NCBI RefSeq assembly: GCF_016839145.1
Contig: NZ_CP069303.1
Span: 4,021,001 to 4,085,000 of the forward strand
Source: Shinella sp. PSBB067
GTDB lineage: Bacteria; Pseudomonadota; Alphaproteobacteria; Rhizobiales; Rhizobiaceae
Direction of reading: 5' to 3'
DNA length: 64,000 bases
Part shown: positions 9,436-18,935 of the stretch, piece by piece
Position numbering within the stretch: position 1 is the first letter of the stretch
How the letters are laid out: each line of letters starts with the position of its first letter
The notes under the pieces: generated by a model
Told to the model about the DNA's origin: nothing
What the model saw: only the letters and a program-made list of their open reading frames with translations
Databases searched by the model: none
Translations under genes and position numbers: made by a program

Positions 9436-9512
9436 CCTCTCCTTCGTCATGCTCGGGCGTGCCCCGGGCTATCGAGGAAAATGCATCCTCTCCTCAAGTC
9501 CGAGGATGACGG
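9436..9512. repeat. Composite palindromic intergenic repeat, copy 1
   Basis: Starts CCTCTCCTTCGTCATGCTCGG and ends CCGAGGATGACGG, the same ends as copies near 11.7, 19.6 and 57.1 kb. The inner part has diverged, and a perfect stem is kept only at the ends. It lies between two convergent genes. Confidence 0.65.
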
Positions 9513-9552
9513 CGTCGGGCGAAGCGAAGTTGCCTTCAGTCTGCAGGCCGTC

Positions 9553-10377
9553 CTACGGTCCTTCCCGGTCCGGCGCCCATTCCAGCCGCTTGTAGTCGAA
9601 GCCGTATTTGAGCGTCGGCTTGACGATCTCGAAATAGGGCGAGAGGTCGAAGTCGCGCGGCGTGTAGAGCGAATGGTGGCGGATGTGCAGGATCTCCTGC
9701 CGCGAATAGGTCGAGGTCGCCGCCGCGTGGCCGGGCGCGCGCGTCACGTCCGGCAGGATCGGGTAGCGGATCGCCTCGAAGGCTTCCGCGATCAGCGTCG
9801 AGCAGATCGCCCGCGTCGGATCGCCCGAGCCGAAGGCGATCATCCGGCGGCGCCAGCGCACCGGCACGGGCGGCGTCGGCAGGAAATAGCGCAGCATGTC
9901 CGTGATGTTCTTCATGTCATATTTCAGGCCGAGCCGCGAGACCATGAAGACGACGAGCGCGTCCCGGTCCTCCGGCGTCAGGCCGACGGGGCGGCAGATG
10001 CGCGTGTTGTAGGTGCGGTACTTGGTGAGCGGCACCGCGACGCAGCCTTCCCCCAGATTGACCTCGATGAGCTGCGGCCGCTCCGTGGCGGGCAGCGCCG
10101 CCTGGTCCAGCGTCACCGGCACCTCGTCGCCGACGAAGAGGGCCGCATGCGACCACGTCGATTGCGTCAGGTACTTGATCGCCGCCGAGACCTTCTGGTT
10201 GCCCTCGACGAGCAGCACGTCGCCCGGGCGCAGCGTGCGCGCCAGCGTTTCCGGATCGGACGGCGTATAGGGCTCATAGCCGGAGGTCTGGCTTTGCAGC
10301 CGGTCGGCGAGGCGGCGGCCGAGGCGGTCGAACAGCGTGTCGCGGCTTGCGGAAAGCGGCTTCAGTCCGGCGGTCAC
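9553..10377 (-). CDS. YiiX/YebB-like permuted papain-like hydrolase (C92 family)
   Basis: 274 residues. A GDVLLVEG segment (about residue 52) is followed by STWSHAALFVG with the likely catalytic His and, downstream, AICSTLIAEAFEA with the likely catalytic Cys. That order is characteristic of the permuted NlpC/P60-like YiiX/YaeF group, which cleaves peptide, amide or lipid ester bonds. There is no signal peptide. The start is GTG at 10377 with GAAGGA nearby; the ATG six bases upstream hits a stop at once. The divergent neighbour is mbfA; no link in function is evident. Confidence 0.8.
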   Translation of the reverse strand: MTAGLKPLSASRDTLFDRLGRRLADRLQSQTSGYEPYTPSDPETLARTLRPGDVLLVEGNQKVSAAIKYLTQSTWSHAALFVGDEVPVTLDQAALPATERPQLIEVNLGEGCVAVPLTKYRTYNTRICRPVGLTPEDRDALVVFMVSRLGLKYDMKNITDMLRYFLPTPPVPVRWRRRMIAFGSGDPTRAICSTLIAEAFEAIRYPILPDVTRAPGHAAATSTYSRQEILHIRHHSLYTPRDFDLSPYFEIVKPTLKYGFDYKRLEWAPDREGP

Positions 10378-10465
10378 GTCATGTCCTTCGCAGTCTCGTG
10401 TCGCGCCACTCTAGCCTCACGCCGCGCGTCCTGTCGAGCTTGACCGAGACGCGGCGCATCCTATA

Positions 10466-10482
10466 TTTAGAATAATTCTAAA
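10466..10482. promoter_or_regulatory. Irr box (ICE motif) upstream of mbfA
   Basis: TTTAGAATAATTCTAAA is a perfect palindrome about a single central base. It matches the iron control element bound by the Irr regulator of Rhizobiales. It ends 14 bases before the mbfA start. Irr repression of mbfA under iron limitation is known in Agrobacterium and Bradyrhizobium. Confidence 0.88.
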
Positions 10483-10496
10483 CTGGATCGTCACCG

Positions 10497-11480
10497 ATGT
10501 TCTCCCGCCTCATCCGCCCCGGCAAACGCAGCCTCGAATCGCTCGGCGAGCAGGAAATCCTCGCCCTCGCCATCTCCTCCGAGGAGGACGACGGCCGTAT
10601 CTATCTCGCCTATGCCGATGCATTGCGCGATGCCTATCCCCACTCCGCCCGCATCTTCGAGGACATGGCGGCGGAAGAGAGCCATCACCGCCAGATGCTG
10701 ATCGACCGGCACATCGAGCGTTTCGGCGACCGTATTCCGCTGGTGCGGCGCGAACATGTGCGCGATTTCCCGGAGCGCAAGCCCGACTGGCTGATCCAGA
10801 ACATGACGCTCGACGCGATCCGCGAGCAGGCCGAGGCCATGGAGGGGGCGGCGCACCGCTTCTACCTGACGGCCGCCGCGCGCACGCAGGACGCCCAGAC
10901 GCGCAAGCTGCTGGGCGATCTTGTGTTGGCGGAGAAATCGCACGAATCGCTCGCCCACCGGCTCGGCGAGGAGCACACGCCGCAGGACGTGCGCGCGGAG
11001 GAGGACCAGACGGCGCGGCGGCAATTCGTGCTGACCTATGTGCAGCCCGGCCTTGCCGGCCTGATGGACGGCTCGGTCTCGACGCTCGCGCCGATCTTCG
11101 CCGCCGCCTTCGCCACGCAGGATACCTGGCAGACCTTCCTCGTCGGCCTCTCGGCATCGGTGGGCGCGGGCATCTCCATGGGCTTCACGGAAGCCGCCCA
11201 TGACGACGGCAAGCTCTCCGGCCGCGGCTCGCCGGTGAAACGCGGCCTCGCCTCGGGCATCATGACGGCGCTCGGCGGCCTCGGCCACGCGCTGCCCTAT
11301 CTCATCCCGAATTTCATGCTGGCGACGACCATTGCCGTCGTCGTCGTCTTCATCGAGCTCTGGGCCATCGCCTTCATCCAGAACCGCTACATGGAAACGC
11401 CGTTCTTCCGCGCCGTGATGCAGGTCGTCCTCGGCGGCAGCCTCGTTCTGGCGGCGGGGGTGCTGATCGGCAACGCGTGA
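10497..11480 (+). CDS. mbfA: Membrane-bound ferritin MbfA, iron exporter
   Basis: 327 residues with an N-terminal ferritin/rubrerythrin-like domain (about 15-165) carrying paired Glu/His ligands, for example SEEDDGRIY and AAEESHHRQM. It is fused to a C-terminal VIT1/CCC1-like membrane domain (about 175-327, with GLMDGSVSTLAPIFAAAFAT and SVGAGISMGFTEAA). MbfA exports iron from the cytoplasm and protects against iron and peroxide stress. The ICE box immediately upstream predicts Irr repression when iron is scarce. Length and domain order match the rhizobial proteins. Confidence 0.94.
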   Translation: MFSRLIRPGKRSLESLGEQEILALAISSEEDDGRIYLAYADALRDAYPHSARIFEDMAAEESHHRQMLIDRHIERFGDRIPLVRREHVRDFPERKPDWLIQNMTLDAIREQAEAMEGAAHRFYLTAAARTQDAQTRKLLGDLVLAEKSHESLAHRLGEEHTPQDVRAEEDQTARRQFVLTYVQPGLAGLMDGSVSTLAPIFAAAFATQDTWQTFLVGLSASVGAGISMGFTEAAHDDGKLSGRGSPVKRGLASGIMTALGGLGHALPYLIPNFMLATTIAVVVVFIELWAIAFIQNRYMETPFFRAVMQVVLGGSLVLAAGVLIGNA

Positions 11481-11492
11481 GGGATGGGTGTT

Positions 11493-11596
11493 CTAGCGCC
11501 GCGTCGGACGGTTCATGTCCCGCACCACCCGGCGGAAGAGGACATAGACGCCGACCCCATGAAGGCGACCGGCAGGAGTTTGGCAGCAGCATCCAT
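11493..11596 (-). pseudogene. Possible 34-residue membrane miniprotein with one-base deletion
   Basis: An ATG at 11596 with GAGG 5-8 bases upstream opens MDAAAKLLPVAFMG. If one base is restored in the C4 run at 11555-11558 (plus strand), the reading continues VGVYVLFRRVVRDMNRPTRR and stops at 11493. That is a plausible hydrophobic helix with a basic tail, 34 residues. The observed 104 bases are one short of 35 codons. It could be a decayed gene, a sequencing error in a homopolymer, or chance. No family was recognised. Confidence 0.35.
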
Positions 11597-11736
11597 TTCG
11601 ACCTCGATATCCTCCCAAGGAGGGAATGAAGGTCGCATCAACCAATCTGCTATGCGGGAAACGGTGGCAAATCGTTCACAAAACGGGGAGAGTGGTACCC
11701 GCGCCGGCATAGGCACGACCTCACTCCACCCACCGA

Positions 11737-11827
11737 CGTCATTCTCGGGCTTGACCCGAGGATCCACCGTCCGCGACGTGCCGGTGGATGGATGCTCGGG
11801 TCAAGCCCGAGCATGACGGAGGAGAGG
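11737..11827. repeat. Composite palindromic intergenic repeat, copy 2
   Basis: Two inverted half-elements. Each half is itself a hairpin around CTCGGGCTTGACCCGAG, and the outer ends are CGTCAT and ATGACGGAGGAGAGG. The halves also pair with each other through the CCACCG/CGGTGG core. It occupies the space between mbfA and the convergent pheT. The rest of the 400-base gap holds only the possible miniprotein. Confidence 0.85.
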
Positions 11828-11879
11828 TCGTGGTTTGGTAGCAGTGAGGCGGGGCGTCACCGCCCCGTTCCCGCTTTCA

Positions 11880-14306
11880 TCACGCCCGCAGCGTGCCGCC
11901 GGTGGTCTTCACCACATTGCCGACGATCTTGGCCGTCAGGGCCTCGAAGTCCTCGTCGGTCAGCGTCTTGTCGGTCGGCTGGAAGACGACCTCGATGGCG
12001 ATGGACTTCCTGCCCTCGCCGACCGATGCGCCCTCGAACACGTCGAAGACGTTGACGGCCGCAATCAGCTTGCGGTCGGCGCCGCTCGCCGCGCGCACGA
12101 TGGCGCCGGCTTCCACCGTCCTGTCGACCACGAAGGCGAAGTCGCGCTTGACCGCCTGGAAGGGCGAGAGGTCGAGCGCCGGCTTGGTGCGGGTCGCCTT
12201 CTTCTTCGGCTCCGGCATGGCGTCGACGAAGATCTCGAAGCCGCAAAGCGCGCCGGACACGTCGAGCGCGCCGAGCGCCTTCGGATGGAACTCGCCGAAC
12301 GTGCCGAGAACGATCTTCGGACCCATCTTGATCGTGCCGGAGCGGCCCGGATGGTACCAGCCGGGTGCGCCCGGCTCTATCTGCACATTGCCCATCGGCA
12401 GGCCGCAGGCCTCGATCACGGCGAGCGCATCGGCCTTGGCGTCATAGACGTCGACCGGCTTGCCGCCGCCCTTGGCCGCGTTCGACCAGAGACGGCCGGA
12501 GCCCGAAAGCGAGGCCGTGCCGCGGCGAACGCCGCCGGCAACGCGGCGCTGGCCTTCCGGCCTGTCGTTCTCATAGGTGCCGGAGACTTCGAAGAGCGCG
12601 ACGTCGCCATAGCCCTTGTCGGCATTGCGCTGGGCAGCCGCGAGAAGGCCCGGCAGCAGCGAGGGGCGCATGTCGGACATGTCGGCCGCGATCGGGTTCG
12701 ACAGCGCCAGCGCGGCCGCGCCGCCGCCGAACAGTTCGGCATACGCCTTGGGGATGAAGGACCAGGTGACGGCCTCCATCATGCCGCGTGCGGCGAGCGC
12801 GCGCTTGGCAAGGCGCGTGCGGATCTGCAGCGTGGTGAGGATGCGGCCGTTGACGGTGCCGTGGCTTTCGAGCGGCGAGGGCTTGATGTTGTCGACGCCG
12901 TGGATGCGCATGATCTCCTCGACGAGATCCGCCTTGCCGTCCACGTCCGGCCGCCAGGAGGGAACCGCGACGGAGACGCGCTCGCCCGAGCCCGTGACCG
13001 TGAAGCCGAGGCGGGTCAGGATATTGGCGCTTTCGGCTTCCGAGACATCGAGGCCCGTCAGGCGCTTGACCTCCGAGAACGGGAAATCGACCACCTTGGC
13101 GGAAAAACCCTTGTAGCCGACGACGTCGGTCTTCGCCGGCACGCCGCCGCAGAGTTCCAGCACCAGTTCAGTCGCGCGCTCGAGGCCGGGCACCATGTAT
13201 TCCGGGTCCACGCCGCGCTCGAAGCGGTAGCGCGCATCGGTGATGATGCCATGCGCGCGGCCGGTCTTGGCGATGTTCATCGGATCCCACAGCGCCGATT
13301 CGATCAGCACGTCGACGGTGTTTTCGTCGCAGCCCGAATGCTCGCCGCCCATGATGCCGCCGATGGATTCGACGCCGTTGTCGTCGGAAATGACGACGTT
13401 GGACGGGTTCAGCGTGTATTCGCGCGTATCGAGCGCCAGCACCGTCTCGCCCTCGGCGGCGCGGCGCACGACGAGGTCGCCCTTCACCTTCGCCGCGTCG
13501 AAGACGTGCAGCGGGCGGCCCTGGTCGAAGGTCATGTAGTTGGTGATATCGACGAGCGCGTTGATCGGGCGAAGGCCGATGGCCAGAAGCCGCTGCTGCA
13601 TCCAGCGCGGGCTCGGGCCGTTCTTCACGCCGCGCACGAGGCGGAGTGCAAAGCCGGGGCAGAGATGATCGTCGCCGCCAAGCGCCAGCTTCACCTTGAC
13701 CGGCGTCTCGCCTTCTACCTTGAAGGAGGGTGCCTTCGGGGTCTTCAGCGTGCCGAGGCCGGAGGCGGCGAGATCGCGGGCGATGCCGTAGATGCTCGTG
13801 CAGTCCGGACGGTTCGGCGTCAGGTTGATCTCGATGACCGGATCGTCGAGGCCGGCATAGGCGGCATAGCTCGTGCCGACCGGCGCGTCGGCCGGCAGAT
13901 CGATGATGCCGTCGTGGTTGTCGGAGATTTCCAGTTCCTTCTCCGAGCACATCATGCCGCGGCTCTCGACGCCGCGGATGGTGCCGACGGCGAGCGTCAC
14001 GTCGATGCCGGGCACATAGGTGCCGGGTGCGGCAAACGCGCCGACAAGGCCGGCGCGTGCATTCGGCGCGCCGCAGACGACCTGGATCGGCTCGCCCTTG
14101 CCGGTATCGACCATCAGCACGCGCAGCTTGTCGGCGTTCGGATGCTGTTCGGCAGAAACCACCTTGGCGATGACGAAGGGCCCGAAGGCCGCCTTGTCGT
14201 CGACATCTTCCACTTCAAGCCCGATCGCCGTCAGCTTCGCGCAGATTTCCTCCAGCGAGGCGTCGGTGTCGAGATGATCCTTCAGCCAGGAGAGCGTGAA
14301 TTTCAT
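11880..14306 (-). CDS. pheT: Phenylalanine-tRNA ligase beta subunit
   Basis: 808 residues. An N-terminal tRNA-binding OB domain (about 40-150, with [20 protein letters not shown]) is followed by the B3/B4 editing region ([18 protein letters not shown], and [15 protein letters not shown] near 255), a B5 domain, the synthetase-like core and the C-terminal anticodon-binding FDX-ACB domain (about 715-808, with [19 protein letters not shown]). It forms an alpha2-beta2 enzyme with PheS, 24 bases upstream in the same operon. Length and organisation are normal. Confidence 0.97.
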   Translation of the reverse strand: MKFTLSWLKDHLDTDASLEEICAKLTAIGLEVEDVDDKAAFGPFVIAKVVSAEQHPNADKLRVLMVDTGKGEPIQVVCGAPNARAGLVGAFAAPGTYVPGIDVTLAVGTIRGVESRGMMCSEKELEISDNHDGIIDLPADAPVGTSYAAYAGLDDPVIEINLTPNRPDCTSIYGIARDLAASGLGTLKTPKAPSFKVEGETPVKVKLALGGDDHLCPGFALRLVRGVKNGPSPRWMQQRLLAIGLRPINALVDITNYMTFDQGRPLHVFDAAKVKGDLVVRRAAEGETVLALDTREYTLNPSNVVISDDNGVESIGGIMGGEHSGCDENTVDVLIESALWDPMNIAKTGRAHGIITDARYRFERGVDPEYMVPGLERATELVLELCGGVPAKTDVVGYKGFSAKVVDFPFSEVKRLTGLDVSEAESANILTRLGFTVTGSGERVSVAVPSWRPDVDGKADLVEEIMRIHGVDNIKPSPLESHGTVNGRILTTLQIRTRLAKRALAARGMMEAVTWSFIPKAYAELFGGGAAALALSNPIAADMSDMRPSLLPGLLAAAQRNADKGYGDVALFEVSGTYENDRPEGQRRVAGGVRRGTASLSGSGRLWSNAAKGGGKPVDVYDAKADALAVIEACGLPMGNVQIEPGAPGWYHPGRSGTIKMGPKIVLGTFGEFHPKALGALDVSGALCGFEIFVDAMPEPKKKATRTKPALDLSPFQAVKRDFAFVVDRTVEAGAIVRAASGADRKLIAAVNVFDVFEGASVGEGRKSIAIEVVFQPTDKTLTDEDFEALTAKIVGNVVKTTGGTLRA

Positions 14307-14330
14307 GACAAATTTCTCCTTGGATGCCGG

Positions 14331-15416
14331 TTATGCGCTGAGGCCGCCGAACAGGGTCGGCATGTCGAGCGGGCGGAAGCCATAGTGGCTGAGCCAGCGG
14401 ACGTCGGCGTTGAAGAAGTCGCGCAGATCAGGCATGCCGTATTTCAGCATGGCGATGCGGTCGAGGCCCATGCCCCAGGCAAAGCCCTGGTATTCGTCCG
14501 GGTCGAGACCGCCGGCGCGCAGCACGTTCGGATGGACCATGCCGCAGCCGAGGATCTCCATCCAGTCCGTTCCCTCGCCGAACTTGACGATCGGGCCCGA
14601 CGAGCGGTCGCACTGGATGTCGACCTCGAAGGACGGCTCGGTGAAGGGGAAGAAGGACGGGCGGAAGCGCATGGTGACGCTGTCCACCTCGAAGAAGGCC
14701 TTGCAGAATTCTTCCAGCACCCATCGCATGTTGGCGACATTGGCCTTCTTGTCGACCACGAGGCCCTCGACCTGGTGGAACATCGGCGAGTGCGTCGCGT
14801 CCGAGTCCTGCCGGTAGGTCTTGCCGGGAATGATGATGCGGATCGGCGGCTTCTGCGCCTCCATAGTGCGCACCTGCACGGGCGAGGTATGCGTGCGCAG
14901 CACCTTGCGCGCGCCGTTCTCGTCGGCGGGGAAGAAGAATGTGTCGTGCATCTCGCGGGCCGGGTGGCCCTCGGGGAAGTTCAGCGCCGTGAAGTTGTAG
15001 TAGTCCGTCTCGACGTCAGGACCCTCGGCAATCGAGAAGCCCATGTCGCCGAAGATCGCCGTGATCTCGTCGACGATCTGGCTGATCGGGTGGATGCGGC
15101 CGCGCTCGGCGGGCGAGGAGCGCACCGGCAGGCTGACATCGACGGTCTCGGCCGCAAGGCGGGCCTCGATGGCGGCGTCGCGCAGCGCGCTCTTGCGCTC
15201 GGTGATGGCGTCGGTGACGCGTGTCTTCAGCGCGTTGATCGCCGCGCCGCGCGTCTGGCGCTCTTCCGGCGACATGGTGCCGAGCGTCTTCAAAAGTTCC
15301 GAGACGGAGCCCTTCTTGCCGAGCGCGCCGACGCGCACGGCTTCGATCGCCGCCTCGTCGGAGGCCGCCGCAACGTCGGAAAGGAGCTGCTGTTCCAAAG
15401 TATCGAGTTCAGTCAT
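14331..15416 (-). CDS. pheS: Phenylalanine-tRNA ligase alpha subunit
   Basis: 361 residues: an N-terminal coiled coil (about 1-90) and the class II catalytic core. Motif 2-like segments [15 protein letters not shown] and [17 protein letters not shown] and the motif 3 segment [18 protein letters not shown] are present. It charges tRNA-Phe together with PheT downstream. I placed the start at the ATG at 15416, where the family begins ([12 protein letters not shown]). It overlaps the end of the upstream kinase-like gene by 8 bases, so translation is probably coupled. Confidence 0.97.
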   Translation of the reverse strand: MTELDTLEQQLLSDVAAASDEAAIEAVRVGALGKKGSVSELLKTLGTMSPEERQTRGAAINALKTRVTDAITERKSALRDAAIEARLAAETVDVSLPVRSSPAERGRIHPISQIVDEITAIFGDMGFSIAEGPDVETDYYNFTALNFPEGHPAREMHDTFFFPADENGARKVLRTHTSPVQVRTMEAQKPPIRIIIPGKTYRQDSDATHSPMFHQVEGLVVDKKANVANMRWVLEEFCKAFFEVDSVTMRFRPSFFPFTEPSFEVDIQCDRSSGPIVKFGEGTDWMEILGCGMVHPNVLRAGGLDPDEYQGFAWGMGLDRIAMLKYGMPDLRDFFNADVRWLSHYGFRPLDMPTLFGGLSA

Positions 15417-16272
15417 CTTTACCTGCTTTGCTTGCGTCGGCCGGGCGGGGAGGCAGAAGAGCCCCGGAGAGATAGCGGGTTGCGGCGAGGAAGCGTCGCA
15501 GATCACTACTCATGTGCACGCGCCCGATCAATCGGGTGAGCCACAAAAACTTGCCGAGGAACCGGAGCATCGCCTTCAGCTCCGTCTCGGCGGCAACGGG
15601 TGCGGCGGCGCGCCAGGCCGCATAGGCCCTCCCGGCGGTTTCTTCGCCGAAGGCGGCGCGGTCGACGAGCTGGAGGAAGAGGAGCAGCACGTCGCGCGCC
15701 TGCGCGGTGGGAAGCGGCATGGCGGCCTCCGGCTCCTCCTCGAAATCCATGAAGCCGATGCGGTTCCCGGAAAGGAAGAAATCCCGCGGATGCGGCCGTC
15801 CGTGGCAGAGGCCCTTCGCGTGGAGGGCGCCGAGATCGGCAGCGCAGGTGACGAGCAGCGCATCGTGCGCGGCCGGGTCGTCGTTCCGGAGCCGCGCAAG
15901 CCGCCCGTTTACGGTCTCGCCGGCATCGGAAAGCACCACGGCACCCTGCGACTGGTAGAGGACGCGCGGCACCGGGACGCCGTGTTCGCGGAAAACCGCC
16001 ATGCGTCGCACCTCCCGCTCGATCATCGCCTCGCGGCCGAGCCGGGGCGAGGCGCGCAGGAAAGGCTGGCCGAGCAGGCGGGCGAAGACGTTCTGCGCCC
16101 GGGTCCAGACGATCGGCGGCTCCGTGCCGTAGCGCTTGATCCAGACGGCGCCGAAAGACATCTCCACGCGCTCGACGCGGTGCGCGCCGCGGGCGAGGAC
16201 GACGAGAAGCGTCTCGATATCCTTGGCGGTCGCATCCGGGATGGTGTCGATCTGGGTCGGCCTGCCGTCCAT
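15409..16272 (-). CDS. Protein-kinase-like / WaaP-type kinase coupled to pheS
   Basis: 287 residues of protein-kinase-like fold. It has a VAIK-like lysine in [11 protein letters not shown], a catalytic-loop equivalent [19 protein letters not shown] and a metal-binding DFEEE in IGFMDFEEE. This pattern fits small lipopolysaccharide/Kdo kinases and Bud32-like kinases. The stop overlaps the pheS start by 8 bases and an intrinsic terminator separates the gene from rplT, so it probably has its own promoter and may contribute to pheST expression. The substrate is unknown. The start at 16272 excludes a 7-residue extension. Confidence 0.72.
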   Translation of the reverse strand: MDGRPTQIDTIPDATAKDIETLLVVLARGAHRVERVEMSFGAVWIKRYGTEPPIVWTRAQNVFARLLGQPFLRASPRLGREAMIEREVRRMAVFREHGVPVPRVLYQSQGAVVLSDAGETVNGRLARLRNDDPAAHDALLVTCAADLGALHAKGLCHGRPHPRDFFLSGNRIGFMDFEEEPEAAMPLPTAQARDVLLLFLQLVDRAAFGEETAGRAYAAWRAAAPVAAETELKAMLRFLGKFLWLTRLIGRVHMSSDLRRFLAATRYLSGALLPPRPADASKAGKDD

Positions 16273-16293
16273 GGGTCCTGGTTCCGAAATCAA

Positions 16294-16324
16294 ACAAAAA
16301 CCCGCACCGGTTCCCCGGCGCGGG
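16294..16324 (-). terminator. Rho-independent terminator of rplT
   Basis: On the minus strand a stem of CCCGCGCCGG paired with CCGGTGCGGG (one mismatch, GGAA loop) is followed by TTTTTGTTTG. It lies 36 bases after the rplT stop. Confidence 0.88.
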
Positions 16325-16360
16325 TTTCACAACGAAGCGAAGATTTGTTGTGGGCGCCGG

Positions 16361-16765
16361 TTAGTTGACGGCGGTCTCAAACTCGTTCTTCGTGCCGGCG
16401 TCCTTGAGGTATTCCAGAGCCTTCTTGGCGGCTGCGACGAGCGCGCCGAAAGCTGCGGTCTCATGGATCGCCATGTCCGAAAGCACCTTGCGGTCGACTT
16501 CGATGCCAGCCTTGTTGAGGCCGTCGATGAAACGGCCATAGGTCAGGCCGTGCTCGCGGACGGCAGCGTTGATGCGCTGGATCCACAGAGCGCGGAAGTT
16601 GCGCTTGTTGACCTTGCGGTCGCGGTAGGCGAACTGCTTGGAACGATCAACCGCTGCCTTGGCGGCGCGGATGGTGTTCTTGCGGCGGCCGTAGAAGCCC
16701 TTGGCTGCCTTCAGCGTCTTCTTGTGCTTGGCGTGGGAAGTAACGCCGCGTTTTACACGTGCCAT
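16361..16765 (-). CDS. rplT: 50S ribosomal protein L20
   Basis: 134 residues starting [19 protein letters not shown], highly basic, with the conserved [19 protein letters not shown] and [20 protein letters not shown]. It binds 23S rRNA early in large-subunit assembly. The length is slightly above the E. coli protein because of a C-terminal extension, as is usual in rhizobia. It follows rpmI by 40 bases, in the conserved infC-rpmI-rplT order. Confidence 0.98.
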   Translation of the reverse strand: MARVKRGVTSHAKHKKTLKAAKGFYGRRKNTIRAAKAAVDRSKQFAYRDRKVNKRNFRALWIQRINAAVREHGLTYGRFIDGLNKAGIEVDRKVLSDMAIHETAAFGALVAAAKKALEYLKDAGTKNEFETAVN

Positions 16766-16804
16766 GTCATGATCTCCTTAAACGTATCAATTGCGCGAGA
16801 AGTC

Positions 16805-17008
16805 TCAGAGACCGTTCGGCAGGTAGTTCTTGATGACCTTCTTGCCATCGGGCTCGGCCAGCACCATGGTGCCGCGGGCGTCGCGAATGAACTTGTTGGT
16901 ACGCTTGATCATGCCGTGGCGCTTGCCGGCAGCGGCAGCGACGACCTTGCCGGTCGCGGTGATCTTGAACCGCTTCTTGGCAGACGACTTCGTCTTCATC
17001 TTGGGCAT
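16805..17008 (-). CDS. rpmI: 50S ribosomal protein L35
   Basis: 67 residues, [22 protein letters not shown] at the N-terminus, basic, ending IKNYLPNGL. The ATG at 17008 has GGAG about 8 bases upstream; the longer open frame to 17161 is not used. A structural protein of the large subunit, transcribed with rplT. A terminator separates it from infC, so it probably has its own promoter within 17009-17170. Confidence 0.97.
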   Translation of the reverse strand: MPKMKTKSSAKKRFKITATGKVVAAAAGKRHGMIKRTNKFIRDARGTMVLAEPDGKKVIKNYLPNGL

Positions 17009-17174
17009 TTTGCTACTCCATTCTTGTTGAATTCGAGACGGCTGACGAGGCGCGTCTCCAGCGTAAAGAACGGCCACGGCATGCCCTGCCGGACCGTTCG
17101 GACGGCGGCTTGTAACCGAAGTCCTCGAAAAGCGCAACCGGATTCCGCCAAACGCATGCATTCCGGCTGAAAAT

Positions 17175-17201
17175 GGAAAAGCCGCCCCGGAAGGCGGCTT
17201 T
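17175..17201 (-). terminator. Rho-independent terminator after infC
   Basis: GCCGCC (17181-17186) pairs with GGCGGC (17193-17198); on the minus strand TTTTCCATTTT follows. It lies 34 bases after the infC stop. Confidence 0.8.
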
Positions 17202-17234
17202 ATCCGTTTGGCGCAGGATCGCCAGGCACGGCGC

Positions 17235-17771
17235 TCACCGCGGGGCGAGCACCATCATCATCTGGCGGCCTTCGAGCTTCGGCTCGGCCTCGACCTTGGC
17301 GATGGCCACGGTGTCTTCCTTGACCTGCTGGAGCAGCTTCATGCCGAGTTCCTGGTGGGCCATCTCGCGGCCGCGGAACTTCAGGGTCACCTTGACCTTG
17401 TCGCCCTCGTCGAAGAACCGGTTCATCGCCTTCATCTTCACCTCATAGTCATGGGTGTCGATGTTCGGACGCATCTTGATTTCCTTGATCTCGACGATCT
17501 TCTGCTTCTTGCGCGCCTCGGCCGCCTTCTTCTGGTTGGCGTATTTCAGCTTGCCGAGGTCAAGAATCTTGCAGACGGGCGGTTCGGAGTTCGGTGAAAT
17601 CTCCACGAGATCGAGGCCGGCTTCTTCAGCCATGCGGAGCGCCTGATCGGTGGGAACGATGCCGTGGTTGGTGCCTTCGGCGTCGATGAGCTGGATGCGG
17701 GGGATCCGGATTTCCTTGTTGGAACGCGGGCCGTCTTTGACGGGGGCTTCCGCTTTGAAGGGTCTGCGAAT
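17235..17771 (-). CDS. infC: Translation initiation factor IF-3, rare ATT start
   Basis: 178 residues. N domain with [28 protein letters not shown] and C domain with [22 protein letters not shown], matching IF-3. Rhizobial IF-3 begins MRRPFK; here the codon before RRPFKAEAP is ATT at 17771, and GAGGAG lies about 8 bases upstream. No ATG, GTG or TTG is suitably placed; the open frame back to 17912 would add 47 atypical residues. ATT starts are known for infC in other bacteria, where IF-3 discriminates against AUU and so represses its own translation. Confidence 0.93.
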   Translation of the reverse strand: MRRPFKAEAPVKDGPRSNKEIRIPRIQLIDAEGTNHGIVPTDQALRMAEEAGLDLVEISPNSEPPVCKILDLGKLKYANQKKAAEARKKQKIVEIKEIKMRPNIDTHDYEVKMKAMNRFFDEGDKVKVTLKFRGREMAHQELGMKLLQQVKEDTVAIAKVEAEPKLEGRQMMMVLAPR

Positions 17772-18001
17772 GGTCGTGTTCTCCTCGAACTGTTTCGACT
17801 GGTCTGAATCTGCGCGACGATCGGGCCGTTTTGCCGGAAATGCGGCATTTATCGGCAATGTGTTGATCACGCTTGCGAAGTCAATAGCATGTCGCGTGGA
17901 AAAAATCACCACCTGTCCTTGCGCGCGCGAATCTGGTCTAGCTCACGGCAAGGACGGGCGGCAGGCGGGTTTCGTGCCCGGGCGCTACGCGGGAGATAGG
18001 T

Positions 18002-18821
18002 ATGGCGACCACGGACGGCAACGGCACGGCGGCGGATTTCATCGAGGTGGGCGAGGGTGGCGACGCGCGGCGGATCGCGCTGGCGCTCCAGCCGCCGGCA
18101 CCCGGCAATGCGCTCGCCCACTTCGTCTGGCTCGGCGGCTACCGCTCCGACATGTCGGGCACCAAGGCGGTAGAGCTCGCCGGCCTCGCCGCCCGCCTCG
18201 GCACGGCCTGCGTGCGTTTCGACTATTCCGGCCACGGCGCCTCGGGCGGCGCCTTCACCGACGGCACGATCTCGCGCTGGCTGGAGGAGGCGCTCGCCGT
18301 CATCGACCATGCGGTAAAGACGCTCGGCTCGCGCCGCCTCGTGCTCGTCGGTTCCTCCATGGGTGGCTGGATCGCGCTGCGCGCCGTCGCCGCGCTTGCC
18401 GCGCGCAGGGACATCGAGGTCGCCGGCCTCGTCCTCATCGCCCCCCGCGCCGGACTTCACCTCGGAGCTGATCGAGCCGAACCTGACGGAGGCCGAACGC
18501 ACGGCCCTTGCCGAGCGCGGCCGGTTCGAGGAACCGACGCCCTATGGCCCCGAACCGAACATCTATACGCTGAAGCTCATCGAGGACGGACGGCAGAACC
18601 GCGTGCTCGACGGCGTCATCGAGACCGGCTGCCCGGTGCATATCCTGCAAGGCATGGCCGACCCGGACGTGCCCTATGCGCACGCCGTGCGCCTGATGGA
18701 GCATCTTTCCGGCGACGACGTGGTGCTGACGATGATCCGCGACGGCGATCACCGGCTCTCGCGGCCGCAGGACATCGCCAAGATCCTCGAGGCGGCGGAG
18801 GCCTTCGCCCGCGGGCAATGA
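18002..18821 (+). pseudogene. Alpha/beta hydrolase with a one-base frameshift
   Basis: The first frame gives 148 residues of a hydrolase: WLGGYRSDMSGTKA, FDYSGHGASGG and the nucleophile elbow LVGSSMGGW (Ser119), then LVLIAP. The family-like sequence continues in another frame as APDFTSELIEPNLTEAERTAL through the acid loop ILQGMADPDVPY to the His in MIRDGDHRL, ending at 18821. The shift maps to a run of six C at 18441-18446; removing one C restores a continuous 272-residue protein. It is either a true inactivation or a sequencing error. The intact protein would be a carboxylesterase-type enzyme. GGGAGA precedes the ATG. Confidence 0.85.
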
Positions 18822-18935
18822 GGCCGGCGTGGCCGCCGGAGCACATCTTAACCATAATGCAGCATCGCCAATTCTGATGATTGACGAGACGGCCCTCTCA
18901 CCGTTAACTCTTTGTTAACGATTAGGGGACGTTTC

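Noticed and set aside
11835-15539. A 1234-residue open frame on the plus strand
   Set aside because: It is antisense to pheT and pheS, low in complexity and rich in Arg, Gly, Ala and Asp, as expected from GC-rich third-position effects. No domain was recognised.
17772-17912. A 47-residue N-terminal extension of IF-3
   Set aside because: It does not match IF-3 and the ATT start has the only good ribosome site.
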